Source: Solwaraspora sp. WMMD792
Lineage (GTDB): Bacteria > Actinomycetota > Actinomycetes > Mycobacteriales > Micromonosporaceae
NCBI RefSeq assembly: GCF_029626105.1
Contig: NZ_JARUBH010000009.1
Location: 4,464,001 to 4,528,000 of the forward strand
Direction of reading: 5' to 3'
DNA length: 64,000 bases
How positions within the stretch are numbered: position 1 is the first letter of the stretch; every line of letters begins with the position of its first letter. Made by a program: the position numbers and the translations under genes. This document shows, one piece after another, positions 16,499 to 29,661 of this stretch. The notes under the pieces are model-generated. The model searched no databases and was not told the origin of the DNA. It saw only the letters and a list, made by a program, of their open reading frames with translations.

Positions 16499-17347
16499 TC
16501 AGTAGGTGTAGAAGCCCTGGCCGGTCTTGCGGCCCAGGTCGCCGGCGGTGACCATGCGCTGCAGCAGCTCCGGCGGGAAGAACTTCTCGTCGGCGGTGTC
16601 GGCGTAGATGTTCTTCGCCGCGTGCAGCAACACGTCCGCGCCGGTCAGGTCGGTAGTGGCCAGCGGCCCCATCGCGTGACCGAAGCCCAGCTTGCAGGCG
16701 GTGTCGAGATCCTCGGCGGAGACCACGCCGGACTCGACGAGCTTGACCGCCTCGACGACCAGCGCGGCGATCAGCCGGGTGGTGACGAAGCCGGCGATGT
16801 CCCGGTTGACCACCACGCAGGTCTTGCCGATCTCCTCGGCGAACGCCTTCGCGGTGGCCAGCGTCGCGTCCGAGGTCTTGTAGCCGCGGACCAGCTCGCA
16901 CAGCTTCATCATCGGCACCGGGGAGAAGAAGTGGGTACCGACCACCGATTCGGGGCGTTCGGTGACCGCGGCGATCTGGGTCACCGGGATCGCCGACGTG
17001 TTGGTGGCCAGCACCGCGTCCGCCTTGCAGATCTTGTCGAGTGCCCGGAACACCTCGTGCTTGATCTCGATGCGCTCGAAGACGGCCTCGACGACGACGT
17101 CCGCGTCGGCCGCTGCCTCCAGCTCGGTGGTGGTGGTGATCCGGCCCATCGTCGACTCGACGTCATCGGCGCTGATCACGCCCTTGCCGGCGAACTTGTC
17201 CAAGGACTGGCGGATGCCGGCGACGCCCCGGGAGGTCGCCGCGTCGTCCAGGTCGCGCAGGATGACCTGCCAGCCCGCCTGGGCGGCAACCTGGGCGATG
17301 CCCGAGCCCATCAACCCCGCGCCGATCACTGCCAGCTGACCTGCCAT
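16499..17347 (-). CDS. 3-hydroxybutyryl-CoA dehydrogenase
   Basis: This encodes about 282 residues, the normal length of the single-unit enzyme. The NAD motif is GAGLMGSGIAQ at residues 9-19, the catalytic-domain segment NTSAIPVTQIA and the signature HFFSPVPMMKLCEL. It ends DLGRKTGQGFYTY. It oxidises short-chain 3-hydroxyacyl-CoA with NAD(P). AGGAG precedes the ATG at 17347. It is a paralogue of the first half of the 1170-2831 enzyme. Confidence 0.93.
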   Translation of the reverse strand: MAGQLAVIGAGLMGSGIAQVAAQAGWQVILRDLDDAATSRGVAGIRQSLDKFAGKGVISADDVESTMGRITTTTELEAAADADVVVEAVFERIEIKHEVFRALDKICKADAVLATNTSAIPVTQIAAVTERPESVVGTHFFSPVPMMKLCELVRGYKTSDATLATAKAFAEEIGKTCVVVNRDIAGFVTTRLIAALVVEAVKLVESGVVSAEDLDTACKLGFGHAMGPLATTDLTGADVLLHAAKNIYADTADEKFFPPELLQRMVTAGDLGRKTGQGFYTY

Positions 17348-17438
17348 CTCTGCATCTCCTCGTCCACGCGCCTCGACCGGATGTGCCAGCTGGCAGCTTA
17401 TCCGGCGCACCTGAACGATCGCTAACCCGGTAGGGGCG

Positions 17439-17508
17439 GTCGGCCGCTGGCCGTTCGACACACCCAGCGGTCAGCCGCTGGCCGTACGGCACACCCAGCG
17501 GTCAGCCG
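17439..17508. repeat. 31-bp tandem repeat at the 3' end of murA
   Basis: Units lie at 17439-17469 and 17470-17500 with about four differences, plus an 8-bp start of a third unit (17501-17508) that contains the murA stop codon. The downstream copies therefore echo the gene's end. Confidence 0.9.
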
Positions 17509-18881
17509 GCCGGTGCCCCGGACAGCCGCTGCACCTGGACGCCGAGCGAGCACAGGTCGGCCACATAGTTCGGGTAGCCCCGGTCGATGTGGTGCACGTC
17601 GGCGATCTCGGTGACCCCTTCGGCGCACAGCCCGGCGATCACCAGCCCGGCTCCGGCCCGGATGTCGGTCGCCCGTACCCGGCCGCCGACCAGCCGCTCC
17701 CGGCCGCGTACCACCGCGTGATGGCCGTCGGTCCTGATGTCCGCGCCCAGCCGCAGCAGTTCGTCGACGAACTGGAACCGGCCGTCGAAGATGTTCTCGG
17801 TGACCAGCGACGCCCCCTCGCTGACCGAGGCCAGGCCGATCGCCATCGGCAGCAGGTCGGTGGCGAAGCCGGGGAACGGCAGGGTGACCACGTCCACCGC
17901 CCTCGGCCGACGTTCCATCCGTACCCGGAACCCGTCGCCGGTGGTGTCGACGGTGGCCCCGGAGGCCGCCACCTTGTCGAGGGCGACCGCCAGGAACGAC
18001 GGGTCGACGCCGCGTACGGTGACGTCGCCGCGGGTCATCGCGGCGGCGAACGCCCAGGTGCCGGCGACGATCCGGTCGCCGATGGTGGAGTGGCGGACCG
18101 GCCGCAGCTCCGGCACGCCCTCGATCCGCAGGGTGGCGGTGCCGGCACCGTCGATCTGGGCGCCCATCTCGGTGAGCATCGCGCAGATGTCGACGATCTC
18201 CGGCTCGCGGGCCGCGTTGTCGATCTCGGTGGTCCCATCAGCCAGCACCGCCGCCATCACCAGGTTCTCGGTGGCGCCGACGCTCGGAAAGTCCAGCCAG
18301 ATCGTCGCGCCGTGCAGACCCCGCGCGGCCGAGGCGACGACCAGGCCGTCGGCGGCGGAGATCTCGGCGCCCATCCGGGCCAGGCCGGCCACGTGCATGT
18401 CAAGCCCGCGCGAGCCGATCGCGTCCCCGCCCGGCTGGGCGACGCTGACGCGTCCGCACCGGGCCAGCAGCGGGCCGAGTACGCAGATCGACGCCCGCAG
18501 CCGGCGGACCAGATCGACGTCGGGCTGACAGCTGGGTGCCGGCGGCACGTCGATGATCACCGTGTCGGCGCGTGGCGAGCCGGCAACCGGCAGCGGCTCG
18601 GACTCGCTCATGGTGACTTCGCAGCCGAGTCCGCGCAGCACGTCGGCCATGATGGCGATGTCGGTGATCCGCGGCACGTTCCCGATCACCGTCCGGCCCG
18701 GTGCCAGCAACGCCGCCGCCATCAGTTTCAACGCCGAGTTTTTCGCACCCTCCACCGGGACCGTCCCGGCGAGCCGACTACCGCCGCCGACCCGGATGAC
18801 GTCCCCGGACGCCGCCGGCAGCAGAGCAGGCTCGACGGTGGTGCTACCGGCGCGGCTGAGAATCCGTACCCTGTCGCTCAT
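17502..18881 (-). CDS. murA: UDP-N-acetylglucosamine 1-carboxyvinyltransferase
   Basis: This encodes about 459 residues, longer than usual because of a head of about 25 residues. It commits UDP-GlcNAc to peptidoglycan using phosphoenolpyruvate. Landmarks are [10 protein letters not shown] (catalytic Lys/Asn), the [14 protein letters not shown] segment, and the active-site loop [15 protein letters not shown]. In most bacteria that loop carries Cys; here it is Asp (about residue 153), as in mycobacteria, which predicts fosfomycin insensitivity. The ATG at 18881 overlaps the ATG of the divergent pduO gene. Placement next to pduO and the atp cluster matches other actinobacteria. Confidence 0.95.
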   Translation of the reverse strand: MSDRVRILSRAGSTTVEPALLPAASGDVIRVGGGSRLAGTVPVEGAKNSALKLMAAALLAPGRTVIGNVPRITDIAIMADVLRGLGCEVTMSESEPLPVAGSPRADTVIIDVPPAPSCQPDVDLVRRLRASICVLGPLLARCGRVSVAQPGGDAIGSRGLDMHVAGLARMGAEISAADGLVVASAARGLHGATIWLDFPSVGATENLVMAAVLADGTTEIDNAAREPEIVDICAMLTEMGAQIDGAGTATLRIEGVPELRPVRHSTIGDRIVAGTWAFAAAMTRGDVTVRGVDPSFLAVALDKVAASGATVDTTGDGFRVRMERRPRAVDVVTLPFPGFATDLLPMAIGLASVSEGASLVTENIFDGRFQFVDELLRLGADIRTDGHHAVVRGRERLVGGRVRATDIRAGAGLVIAGLCAEGVTEIADVHHIDRGYPNYVADLCSLGVQVQRLSGAPAG

Positions 18882-19452
18882 GGCCGTCCACCTCACCCGC
18901 ATCTACACCAAGGCCGGGGACACCGGCACGACCAGGTTGAGCAACAACGAACAGGTCGCCAAGACCGACCCGCGCATCTGCGCGTACGCCGACGTCGACG
19001 AATGCAACGCCGCGCTCGGTGTCGCCCTCGCCCTCGGCGATCTCGACGAGACGCTGCGTGGGATGCTCGGGCAGATCCAGAACGACCTGTTCGACGTCGG
19101 CGCCGACCTGGCCACCCCGGTCGAGCCGGAACCGGCGTACCCGCCGCTGCGGGTGACCGAGGCGTACGTCACCCGGCTGGAGGGATGGTGCGACGAGCAC
19201 AACTCACGGCTGGCCAAGCTCGACTCCTTCGTCCTGCCAGGCGGTACCCCCGGTGCCGCGCTGCTCCACGTGGCCCGCACCGTCGCTCGGCGGGCCGAGC
19301 GTTCGGCATGGGCGCTGATCACCCACGAACCGGAACGAACTAGTGCTCTTCCGGCAAAGTATCTCAATCGTCTCTCGGATCTGCTCTTCATCTTGTCCAG
19401 AACCGCAAACCCGGACGGCGACGTGCTGTGGAAACCGGGCGGCGGGCGCTGA
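18880..19452 (+). CDS. cob(I)alamin adenosyltransferase, PduO type
   Basis: This encodes about 190 residues. It transfers adenosyl from ATP to cob(I)alamin to make coenzyme B12. The ATP-binding N-terminus [13 protein letters not shown], the [10 protein letters not shown] segment, [23 protein letters not shown] and the final [13 protein letters not shown] are all present. The start codon overlaps the murA start codon head to head (CATG), so promoter elements for each gene must lie in the other gene's coding region. Confidence 0.93.
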   Translation: MAVHLTRIYTKAGDTGTTRLSNNEQVAKTDPRICAYADVDECNAALGVALALGDLDETLRGMLGQIQNDLFDVGADLATPVEPEPAYPPLRVTEAYVTRLEGWCDEHNSRLAKLDSFVLPGGTPGAALLHVARTVARRAERSAWALITHEPERTSALPAKYLNRLSDLLFILSRTANPDGDVLWKPGGGR

Positions 19453-19477
19453 TCTCGACAAGATCGCGAATCAGCCG

Positions 19478-19867
19478 ATGGCCGGACTGCACCACGTGGA
19501 GCTCTGGGTACCCGATCTGTCCGGGGCTGAACCGGGCTGGTCCTGGCTGCTGGGTGAACTCGGCTGGCAGGCGTACCAACGCTGGCCGGCCGGCCGCTCC
19601 TGGCGGTACGGCACGACGTACCTGGTGTTGGAGGAGTCCCCAGCGCTCACCACCCGGCGGCACGACCGGTGCGCGCCGGGGCTGAACCATGTCGCGTTTC
19701 ACGCCGGGCCCAGACAGCGGGTGGACCAGCTGGTCGCGGCGGCGCCGGCCCACGGGTGGTCGCTGCTGTTCGCCGACCGGCATCCGTACGCGGGCGGGCC
19801 GGACACCTACGCCGGGTACCTGGCCGACCGGTACGGCTACGAGGTGGAACTCGTCGCCGACGGGTAA
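19478..19867 (+). CDS. VOC-family (glyoxalase/bleomycin resistance fold) protein
   Basis: This encodes about 129 residues. It begins MAGLHHVELWVPDLS and has GLNHVAFHAG and YGYEVELVAD, giving the His/Glu metal ligands at expected places of a single VOC domain. It could be a dioxygenase-like, isomerase-like or ligand-binding member; nothing fixes the substrate. The start ATG is 26 bp after pduO. Confidence 0.83.
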   Translation: MAGLHHVELWVPDLSGAEPGWSWLLGELGWQAYQRWPAGRSWRYGTTYLVLEESPALTTRRHDRCAPGLNHVAFHAGPRQRVDQLVAAAPAHGWSLLFADRHPYAGGPDTYAGYLADRYGYEVELVADG

Positions 19868-19889
19868 CCGCCGGATGCGCCTTGAGAGG

Positions 19890-20327
19890 TCAGGCGGCGA
19901 GGCTGCGCGAACTCCCGCCCGGCAGGCTCGCCTCGAGCCAGGAGCTGAAGCCGGTGACCGTCGACTCCGCCATGGCGATCTCGACCGGCGCGTGGTGGCT
20001 GGTGCACCGCAGGATCACCCAGTCGTGCGGCAACGCGAGCCGCTCCTGCCCTCGCGGGCTGCGCCGGCTCTCCACGGCCAGGCCGTGCCGGGACAGCACA
20101 CGTTTGGGTCGCAGCGCGAAACTGAACATCCGGTACCAGCGCAGCTCATCACCGGCGAACCGGCCGAATCCGGACGACCAGCCACGGCCGTCAACCATGG
20201 TGGAGACCCGGAAGCTCAACTTGATGGTGCCGCGCACCCGGACGACCAGCGCCCGCCGGACGAACAGCACCAGGATCGCGGCGAGCAGGATCAGTACGCC
20301 GATCCCGAACCATTGGATGGTCGACAT
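19890..20327 (-). CDS. DUF2550 membrane protein
   Basis: This encodes about 145 residues. One N-terminal transmembrane helix (residues 5-24) is followed by a basic domain with RGWSSGFGRFAGDELRWYR, the DUF2550 core. In mycobacteria the homologous gene also follows atpC. Function unknown. It is 13 bp downstream of atpC and probably co-transcribed. Confidence 0.88.
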   Translation of the reverse strand: MSTIQWFGIGVLILLAAILVLFVRRALVVRVRGTIKLSFRVSTMVDGRGWSSGFGRFAGDELRWYRMFSFALRPKRVLSRHGLAVESRRSPRGQERLALPHDWVILRCTSHHAPVEIAMAESTVTGFSSWLEASLPGGSSRSLAA

Positions 20328-20340
20328 CGACGCAGCCCGC

Positions 20341-20631
20341 TCAGTGTCCGGATGCGGTAGCGGGGGCGGCCGGAGTGGCTTCCTCCGCGAGAATCGTCAC
20401 TCCGTTGGTGGTCACCGAGAGGAACCCGCCGGCGACATCGTAAGCGAGCTGCTCCCGCCCCGGCAGCGTGATCCGTACCTGGCCGGGCTCGGCGAGCTGG
20501 CCGAGCATCGGGGCGTGGCCGGGCAGTACGCCGAGCTCGCCCTCGGTGGTGCGGGCGATCACCATCTCTGCCTCACCGGACCAGACCATCTCCTCGACGG
20601 CGACGAGTTCGACGTGCAGTTGCTTGGCCAA
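20341..20631 (-). CDS. atpC: ATP synthase F1 epsilon subunit
   Basis: This encodes about 96 residues, the short actinobacterial form that has only the beta-sandwich and little of the C-terminal helices. Landmarks are LHVELVAVEEMVWSGEAEMV, GELGVLPGHAPMLGQL and GFLSVTTNGVTILAE. The start is TTG with AAGGAG 6 nt upstream; no better codon exists. It is unusual in being separated from atpD by an LCP gene and a strong hairpin. Confidence 0.93.
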   Translation of the reverse strand: MAKQLHVELVAVEEMVWSGEAEMVIARTTEGELGVLPGHAPMLGQLAEPGQVRITLPGREQLAYDVAGGFLSVTTNGVTILAEEATPAAPATASGH

Positions 20632-20716
20632 CGCGGACTCCTTTGATGGCGAGGACCACCCGAGTTTAATCGGGGCGATGCGCGGACTCCCAGCCGGGTG
20701 CCCGCCCGGCCACCCG

Positions 20717-21859
20717 TTACTTTTCGCGATTGACCAGTTCAGGACGGGTCAACACGAACTGGTCGAGAGCGCCGGCCCGCAACGCGGCGAGGCATTCATC
20801 GGCGTCGTCGGTGAACCGCTCCCCCTGGTACCCGCCGACCGGGTCGGTGACGGCGACGCCCGGCAGGTCCAGCATGACGATGTCGTCGGCACGCAGTTGG
20901 CGCAGCGCCAACGCGAAGTCGACCAGCGACCGGCCCCGGGTGCCCACCACCACCGCCTCACCGGCGGCCTCCAGCACCGCGGTCAACCGACCCGGTTCGG
21001 TGATCAGGTCCCGGCTGATCACTTGCTCGGCCAACGCCCGGACCAGCTGCCGTTGGTGCCGCTGCCGGCCGTAGTCGCCGTCCGGCAGGCTGTCCCGCTG
21101 CCGGACGTAGTCCAACGCCTGCCAGCCGTTGAGCCGCTGTTCCCCCTGCTTGTACTCGGCCTGCGGACCGACGTAGCCGGTGCCGTCAGGATTGCCCGGA
21201 CGCGGCCGGCCGTCCGGTTGGCGGTGCGCCGAACGCACATCGGCGTCGATGGTCATCCGGACCCCGCCGACCGCGTCGACCAGACGTTCCAGGCCGGCGA
21301 AGTTGACGATCACACCGGCGTCGAACCGGTCGATCCCGGTGCGGGCCGAGACCGTCGCCGCGAGCAGTTGAAATCCGGTCACCGGATCCGGGTACTCGGC
21401 ACCGGGCACCCGGCTGCCGTACGCCATCGCGGAGTTGATCCGGTCGACGCCGCCCGGGTGGCCGCTGACACCGAACGCCGGGACGTCCACCAGCAGGTCC
21501 CGGGGCAGCGAGATCAGGTACGCCCGGGACAGCCCGCTCGGCACGTGCACCAGCAGCACGGTGTCCGCCCGGGGCACCTTCTCCGGCTGGTCGGTCGGCC
21601 GGTCGATGCCGGCCACCAGCAGGTTGACCGGGCCGGTGAGCCGGTCGTCCGGAGCGCTGTCCACACCGGTGCCGACGCCGACGTCGCCGAACAGGTCCGC
21701 GGTGGGTACGGCGGCCGCATACCGGTCGGCGACGGTGCGGCTGAGCACCACCACGGCCCCACCGGCGAGAAGCAGACCGACGAGTACGGCGAGCAACGCC
21801 AGCCGTTCCGGCCGGCTCAGCCTCGCTGGGCGTGCCCGGGTCCGATCCGGTTGCGTCAT
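20717..21859 (-). CDS. LytR-CpsA-Psr (LCP) family protein
   Basis: This encodes about 380 residues. A cytoplasmic head, one transmembrane helix (about residues 22-43) and an extracellular LCP domain are visible, with NLLVAGIDR, ADTVLLVHVPSG, LISLPRDLLVDVP, GGVDRINSAMAYG and DYVRQRDSLPDGDYGRQRHQ. The conserved Arg and Asp residues that bind the pyrophosphate lipid are present. LCP enzymes attach glycopolymers to peptidoglycan. Its place between atpD and atpC is unexpected. Three 21-bp-spaced repeats lie in its upstream region. Confidence 0.93.
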   Translation of the reverse strand: MTQPDRTRARPARLSRPERLALLAVLVGLLLAGGAVVVLSRTVADRYAAAVPTADLFGDVGVGTGVDSAPDDRLTGPVNLLVAGIDRPTDQPEKVPRADTVLLVHVPSGLSRAYLISLPRDLLVDVPAFGVSGHPGGVDRINSAMAYGSRVPGAEYPDPVTGFQLLAATVSARTGIDRFDAGVIVNFAGLERLVDAVGGVRMTIDADVRSAHRQPDGRPRPGNPDGTGYVGPQAEYKQGEQRLNGWQALDYVRQRDSLPDGDYGRQRHQRQLVRALAEQVISRDLITEPGRLTAVLEAAGEAVVVGTRGRSLVDFALALRQLRADDIVMLDLPGVAVTDPVGGYQGERFTDDADECLAALRAGALDQFVLTRPELVNREK

Positions 21860-21932
21860 GCTCCGCCCCCCGTCCGCCGCAGAGCCGGTCGGGTACCCCG
21901 GCCGGCTGCCGGCAAACGCGGGCCACAGGTGA

Positions 21933-21989
21933 GCGTCGGGTGAAACGACGCGGGCGTCGAGTGAGACGCCCCTGGCGTCGGGTGAAACG
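21933..21989. promoter_or_regulatory. three direct repeats with 21-bp period upstream of the LCP gene
   Basis: Copies of a 15-mer of the form GCGTCGGGTGAAACG lie at 21933, 21954 and 21975; the first and third are identical and the middle differs at two bases. A 21-bp period is two DNA turns, so a protein could bind all three on one face. It may be an operator array for the LCP/atpC unit. Confidence 0.55.
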
Positions 21990-21990
21990 C

Positions 21991-22025
21991 GACGAGCGCC
22001 CCGCCGCGATGGCGGGGCGCTCGTC
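21991..22025 (-). terminator. strong hairpin between atpD and the LCP gene
   Basis: GACGAGCGCCCCGCC, a 5-nt loop, then the exact reverse complement: a 15-bp stem about 47 bp after the atpD stop. It is likely to end or attenuate the main atp transcript before atpC. Confidence 0.75.
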
Positions 22026-22029
22026 AGAC

Positions 22030-24455
<2,426 letters not shown>

Positions 24456-24466
24456 CCGGAACCGCC

Positions 24467-26113
<1,647 letters not shown>

Positions 26114-26169
26114 CCTCTGCTTCCTCTATGTCTAGTGGCCCGGATGAACCCGGAACGGCATGGACTGAA

Positions 26170-26994
26170 TCAGCGCCCGGCGAGCGCCTTGCGAGTGTCG
26201 ATGAGGCGGCGCCGAACGGTGCCGTCGTACAGGTCGGAACCGATCCGTACGCTCATCCCGCCGAGTACGGCGGGGTCGACCGTCAACTTGACGGATACCT
26301 CCCGACCGTACATCTCGGCCAACGTGGCGCCCAGCCGCTGCTCCTCGGGCTGGGTCAGTGGTGCGGCGACCGTGACATGCGCGACCTGACGGTCCCGCCG
26401 GGCGGCGGCCAGCTCGACCAGCCGGCCCAGCCCGGCACCGACGGATCGCCCGCCGAAGCCCCGGACCGCCTGCTCGGCGAGGCGCACCGTGGCCGGCAGC
26501 GCCTTTCCGGTGAGCAGCGTGCGGACCAGTTCGACCCGCCGGTCGGCCGGCACGGCGACGTCACCGACCACGGCACCCAGCTGCGGGTCGCCGTCGATGA
26601 TCTTGCCGAACCGGAACAGCTCGTCCTCCACCTCGGCCAGCTCGCCGGCCGACTCGGCACCGGCCAGTGCCGTGTCGACGCCGAGTCGCTCGGTGGCGTC
26701 GAGCAGCTCCGACGGCGCCGACCAGCGGGCCGCGACGACCGCGCCGAGCAGGTCGAGGCTGTCCGCGCCGATCTTCCCTTCGAACAGGCCGCGCAGCAGC
26801 CCGGTCCGGTCGTCGGCGGGCCGGGCCGGGTCGGCCAGCGCCCGCCGCAGCCGGGGCTGACGGCGCAGCAGGTCGGCCACCGAGAGGATCTCGTCGGCCG
26901 TGGTCGCGACCGCCGTCGGGGCGGCACCGGCGACGTAGCCGACCAGTCGCTCGGTCACCGCGGCGTAGGACTCCCGGCTGGTGGCGGACTGCAT
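26170..26994 (-). CDS. atpH: ATP synthase delta subunit
   Basis: This encodes about 274 residues, longer than enterobacterial delta (about 177) but usual for actinobacteria. The N-terminal domain (SRESYAAVTERLVGYV...) and the C-terminal block VTVAAPLTQPEEQRLGATLAEMYGREVSVKLTVDPAVLGGMSVRIG identify it. Unlike mycobacteria, it is not fused to a b subunit. Its ATG overlaps the atpF stop (ATGA). Confidence 0.96.
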   Translation of the reverse strand: MQSATSRESYAAVTERLVGYVAGAAPTAVATTADEILSVADLLRRQPRLRRALADPARPADDRTGLLRGLFEGKIGADSLDLLGAVVAARWSAPSELLDATERLGVDTALAGAESAGELAEVEDELFRFGKIIDGDPQLGAVVGDVAVPADRRVELVRTLLTGKALPATVRLAEQAVRGFGGRSVGAGLGRLVELAAARRDRQVAHVTVAAPLTQPEEQRLGATLAEMYGREVSVKLTVDPAVLGGMSVRIGSDLYDGTVRRRLIDTRKALAGR

Positions 26995-27536
26995 CAGCGG
27001 GCCCCCGCGTTCTCCAGGTCGGCCATGAACCGCTCGACGGTGCCCTTCCGGCGGGCCTCGTCGGCGAGCGCGTCCCCGACGATCCGGCCGGCCAGGTCGA
27101 CCGCGAGCGTGCCGACCTCGGCGCGCAGCTCCCGGATGATGGTCTGCCGCTCGGCGGCGAGCTGCTCCTTGCCGGCCGCGATGATCCGGTCGGACTCCTC
27201 CCGCGCCTTGGCGAGGATGTCCTGCCGGATCCCTTCGGCGTCGGCCCGGGCGTCGTCGCGGATGCGGGCCGCGTCGGTACGCGCCTCGGCCAGCTGGGCC
27301 TTGTACTGCTCCAGCAGCTGGTTCGCCTCGGCCTGGGCGGCCTCGGCCCGCTTGATGCCGCCCTCGATCGCCTCGACCCGCGCCTGGTACATCGCTTCCA
27401 TCCGCGGAAACACGAACTTCAGCAGTACGGCGACGAGCAGCCCGAAGGCGATCAGGCCGACGATGATCTCGGACAGCGGCGGGAGCAGGATGTTCCCGCC
27501 CTCTTCCGCGGCGATGTACGTGACTTCTTCGTACAT
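26994..27536 (-). CDS. atpF: ATP synthase b subunit
   Basis: This encodes about 180 residues. One N-terminal membrane helix (ILLPPLSEIIVGLIAFGLLV region, about residues 16-42) is followed by a long charged coiled coil that forms the peripheral stalk. The ATG at 27536 (MYEEVTYIAAEEG) is preferred to an upstream in-frame ATG because it gives a family-like short head. It lies between atpE and atpH. Confidence 0.96.
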   Translation of the reverse strand: MYEEVTYIAAEEGGNILLPPLSEIIVGLIAFGLLVAVLLKFVFPRMEAMYQARVEAIEGGIKRAEAAQAEANQLLEQYKAQLAEARTDAARIRDDARADAEGIRQDILAKAREESDRIIAAGKEQLAAERQTIIRELRAEVGTLAVDLAGRIVGDALADEARRKGTVERFMADLENAGAR

Positions 27537-27601
27537 GGACACTTCCCTTCGCCCGGACCGGCGCTCGCGCAACCGGTCACCGAGTCAGACCGCCAGTGGG
27601 C

Positions 27602-27811
27602 CTAGAGCGCGAACGCGAGCACCAGACCGAGCAGGGCGAGCGCCTCGATCACGGCGAAGCCCATGAACATGTAGACCCGGGTCAGGCCGGCGCTCTCCGG
27701 CTGGCGGGCGGTCGCCTGGATGTAGGCGGCGAACACCAGACCGACGCCGATGCCGGGGCCCAGGGCGGCGATGCCGTAGCCGATGGCGTTCAGGTTGCCG
27801 GTGATCTCCAT
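27602..27811 (-). CDS. atpE: ATP synthase c subunit
   Basis: This encodes about 69 residues with two hydrophobic helices. The first contains the Gly-rich ALGPGIGVGLVF and the second the proton-carrying Glu in GFAVIEALALLG. The loop ARQPESAGLTR contacts gamma/epsilon in the family. Located between atpB and atpF as expected. Confidence 0.97.
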   Translation of the reverse strand: MEITGNLNAIGYGIAALGPGIGVGLVFAAYIQATARQPESAGLTRVYMFMGFAVIEALALLGLVLAFAL

Positions 27812-27921
27812 GGTTGTTTTCCTCCTGCGTTGAACGCGTGTCCATCACGCGCACGTTTAGGTGAATGTTCAGTTGTCGCCCGCGTGACGCGCTGCGGACG
27901 TGTGCCGATCAGGGGGCGGGA

Positions 27922-28722
27922 TCAGTGCGACTCGGCCAGCGAGTGCTGCAGGTAGGTCGCGCTGAGCAGGGTGAAGACGTACGCCTGGAGAATCATGATG
28001 CCGAACTCGAAGAAGGTCATCACGATCGCCATGCCCCAGCTCAGGACGGCGATGGGCTTGATGAACAGGCTGTCGGCCTGGAACAGCGCCACGCCACCGA
28101 GGACGAACACCAGCAGGATCATGTGGCCGGCGAACATGTTCGCGAAGAGCCGGACGGCCAGGGTGACGGGCCGCAGGATCAGGTTCGAGACGAACTCGAT
28201 CGGCACCAGGATCGGCTGCACCCACAGTGGCGCGCCGGAGACCCAGCAGGAGTGCTTGATGTAGCCGACGAAGCCCCACTTGGCGATGCCGTGTCCGATG
28301 TACATCAGCCAGCTGATCACCGCGAGCACCATCGGGAAGGCGATGTGCGACATCGGTGAGATCTGGGCGAACGGGACGATGCCCCAGAGATTGTTCAGCA
28401 GGATGAAGCAGAACAACACCGTGAGGTACGGGGCGAACCGCACGCCGTCCTTGCCGATCACGTCCCGGGCGATGTTGTCGCGCACCATGCCGTACACCGA
28501 CTCGGCCAGCCACTGACCCTTGGTCGGCACCAGCTTCGGGCTGCGGTAGGTGACCAGGAAGAAGATCATCACCAGTGCGGCGGCGATCCAGAGCAGCAGC
28601 GTGATCTTGGTGAAGGCGGCCGCCCAGGCGGTGCCGTCCAACCCGGGGATCAGGCTGCGAAAGTCGAAGGCATCCACGCCGGGAGGGAACTCCGCGGCGA
28701 GAACGGTCGGCTGCTCAATCAA
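27922..28722 (-). CDS. atpB: ATP synthase a subunit
   Basis: This encodes about 266 residues with five to six membrane helices. The key Arg lies in LILRPVTLAVRLFANMFAGH, and the C-terminal FEFGIMILQAYVFTLLSATYL segment is conserved. It forms the proton half-channels against the c-ring. It starts the structural part of the atp operon, 28 bp after the small AtpZ-like gene. Confidence 0.97.
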   Translation of the reverse strand: MIEQPTVLAAEFPPGVDAFDFRSLIPGLDGTAWAAAFTKITLLLWIAAALVMIFFLVTYRSPKLVPTKGQWLAESVYGMVRDNIARDVIGKDGVRFAPYLTVLFCFILLNNLWGIVPFAQISPMSHIAFPMVLAVISWLMYIGHGIAKWGFVGYIKHSCWVSGAPLWVQPILVPIEFVSNLILRPVTLAVRLFANMFAGHMILLVFVLGGVALFQADSLFIKPIAVLSWGMAIVMTFFEFGIMILQAYVFTLLSATYLQHSLAESH

Positions 28723-28750
28723 CGCGCATCCTCCGTTGGTCGGGCCTGGT

Positions 28751-28966
28751 TCACGCGCCCAGCTTCTTAACGGTCAGGTAGACCCCGGCCGCCGTCCCGC
28801 CGATCAGCCCGATCAGCAGCCCGACGTTGGGCAGGTCCAGCCAACGGTCGACGAGCCACCCCGCGCCGCCCCACACGGCCATCCCGCCGAGCAGGTAGCC
28901 GATCGCGGCAAACCCGGTGTCGGCCCCCGAGGGACCTGCGGGTTCGGAAGGTGGTTCACCGGCCAT
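28751..28966 (-). CDS. AtpZ/AtpI-family small membrane protein
   Basis: This encodes about 71 residues with two transmembrane helices (IGYLLGGMAVWGGAGWLVDRWL and VGLLIGLIGGTAAGVYL), the AtpZ/AtpI pattern. Family members assist assembly of the c-ring or carry Mg2+/Ca2+. It is co-directional with and just upstream of atpB. Confidence 0.88.
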   Translation of the reverse strand: MAGEPPSEPAGPSGADTGFAAIGYLLGGMAVWGGAGWLVDRWLDLPNVGLLIGLIGGTAAGVYLTVKKLGA

Positions 28967-29217
28967 GACGCCGGAAACATATCAGGGCAACGATGGAGGC
29001 TGTGCGTCACCCCCCGCACAACCCTCGTTGTGTGGGCGACCCGGTGGCACGTCAGATGGGTGCACACGCTACTCCTCTTCCGCCCCGGTCGGTATCCACT
29101 CCCCCGCACCACCGGCGATCCCGGCCTCAGCCTAGGGCAAATCCGACAAATCTTCGCGAAAAACGGTGATTCTCGCCGCTGGCCTACGGCCGGCGTGCAC
29201 CCAGGGTCACCGGCGGG

Positions 29218-29619
29218 TCAACGCGGGTCGATCTCCACGTACGGGATCCGGGCCCGGAAGGTCCACCACACCTGGGCCGTGATCCATCCCACTGTGGCCA
29301 CGATGATCGCCACCGCCAGCATCCGCTGCCCCGGCCAGTCCGACGCGGCCACCGCGAACACCGCCACCCCGAGCAGCGCGAACTTCAAGCTGTAGGTGAG
29401 CAGGCCCACACTGAGCACCATCCGCGGATGCACCGAGTCCGCCCAGGCCAGCGCCAGGCTGGAGGCCACATAGCTGGCCGCCACCAGCGCGACACCGACG
29501 ACGGCGCCGACCGCCCCCGGGAGTCCGTCCAGCCAGCCGCCCACCCCGGCGAGCACCACCAGCAGCACCGCCGACACCATCGACGGCACCGGCAGGTGCC
29601 GCAGCCGACTGCGCATCAT
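29218..29619 (-). CDS. AtpI-like four-helix membrane protein
   Basis: This encodes about 133 residues with four hydrophobic helices and a short polar tail (RARIPYVEIDPR). Its place before atpZ/atpB matches the ATP-synthase I protein of actinobacteria. GGAGG lies 7 nt before the ATG. A 251-bp gap to the AtpZ-like gene probably contains the main atp promoter. I see no motif beyond the membrane pattern, so the family call rests mostly on position. Confidence 0.75.
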   Translation of the reverse strand: MMRSRLRHLPVPSMVSAVLLVVLAGVGGWLDGLPGAVGAVVGVALVAASYVASSLALAWADSVHPRMVLSVGLLTYSLKFALLGVAVFAVAASDWPGQRMLAVAIIVATVGWITAQVWWTFRARIPYVEIDPR

Positions 29620-29661
29620 CGGACGACCTCCGCCTGCAATCCTCTGCCCGCCCCGCCGATC

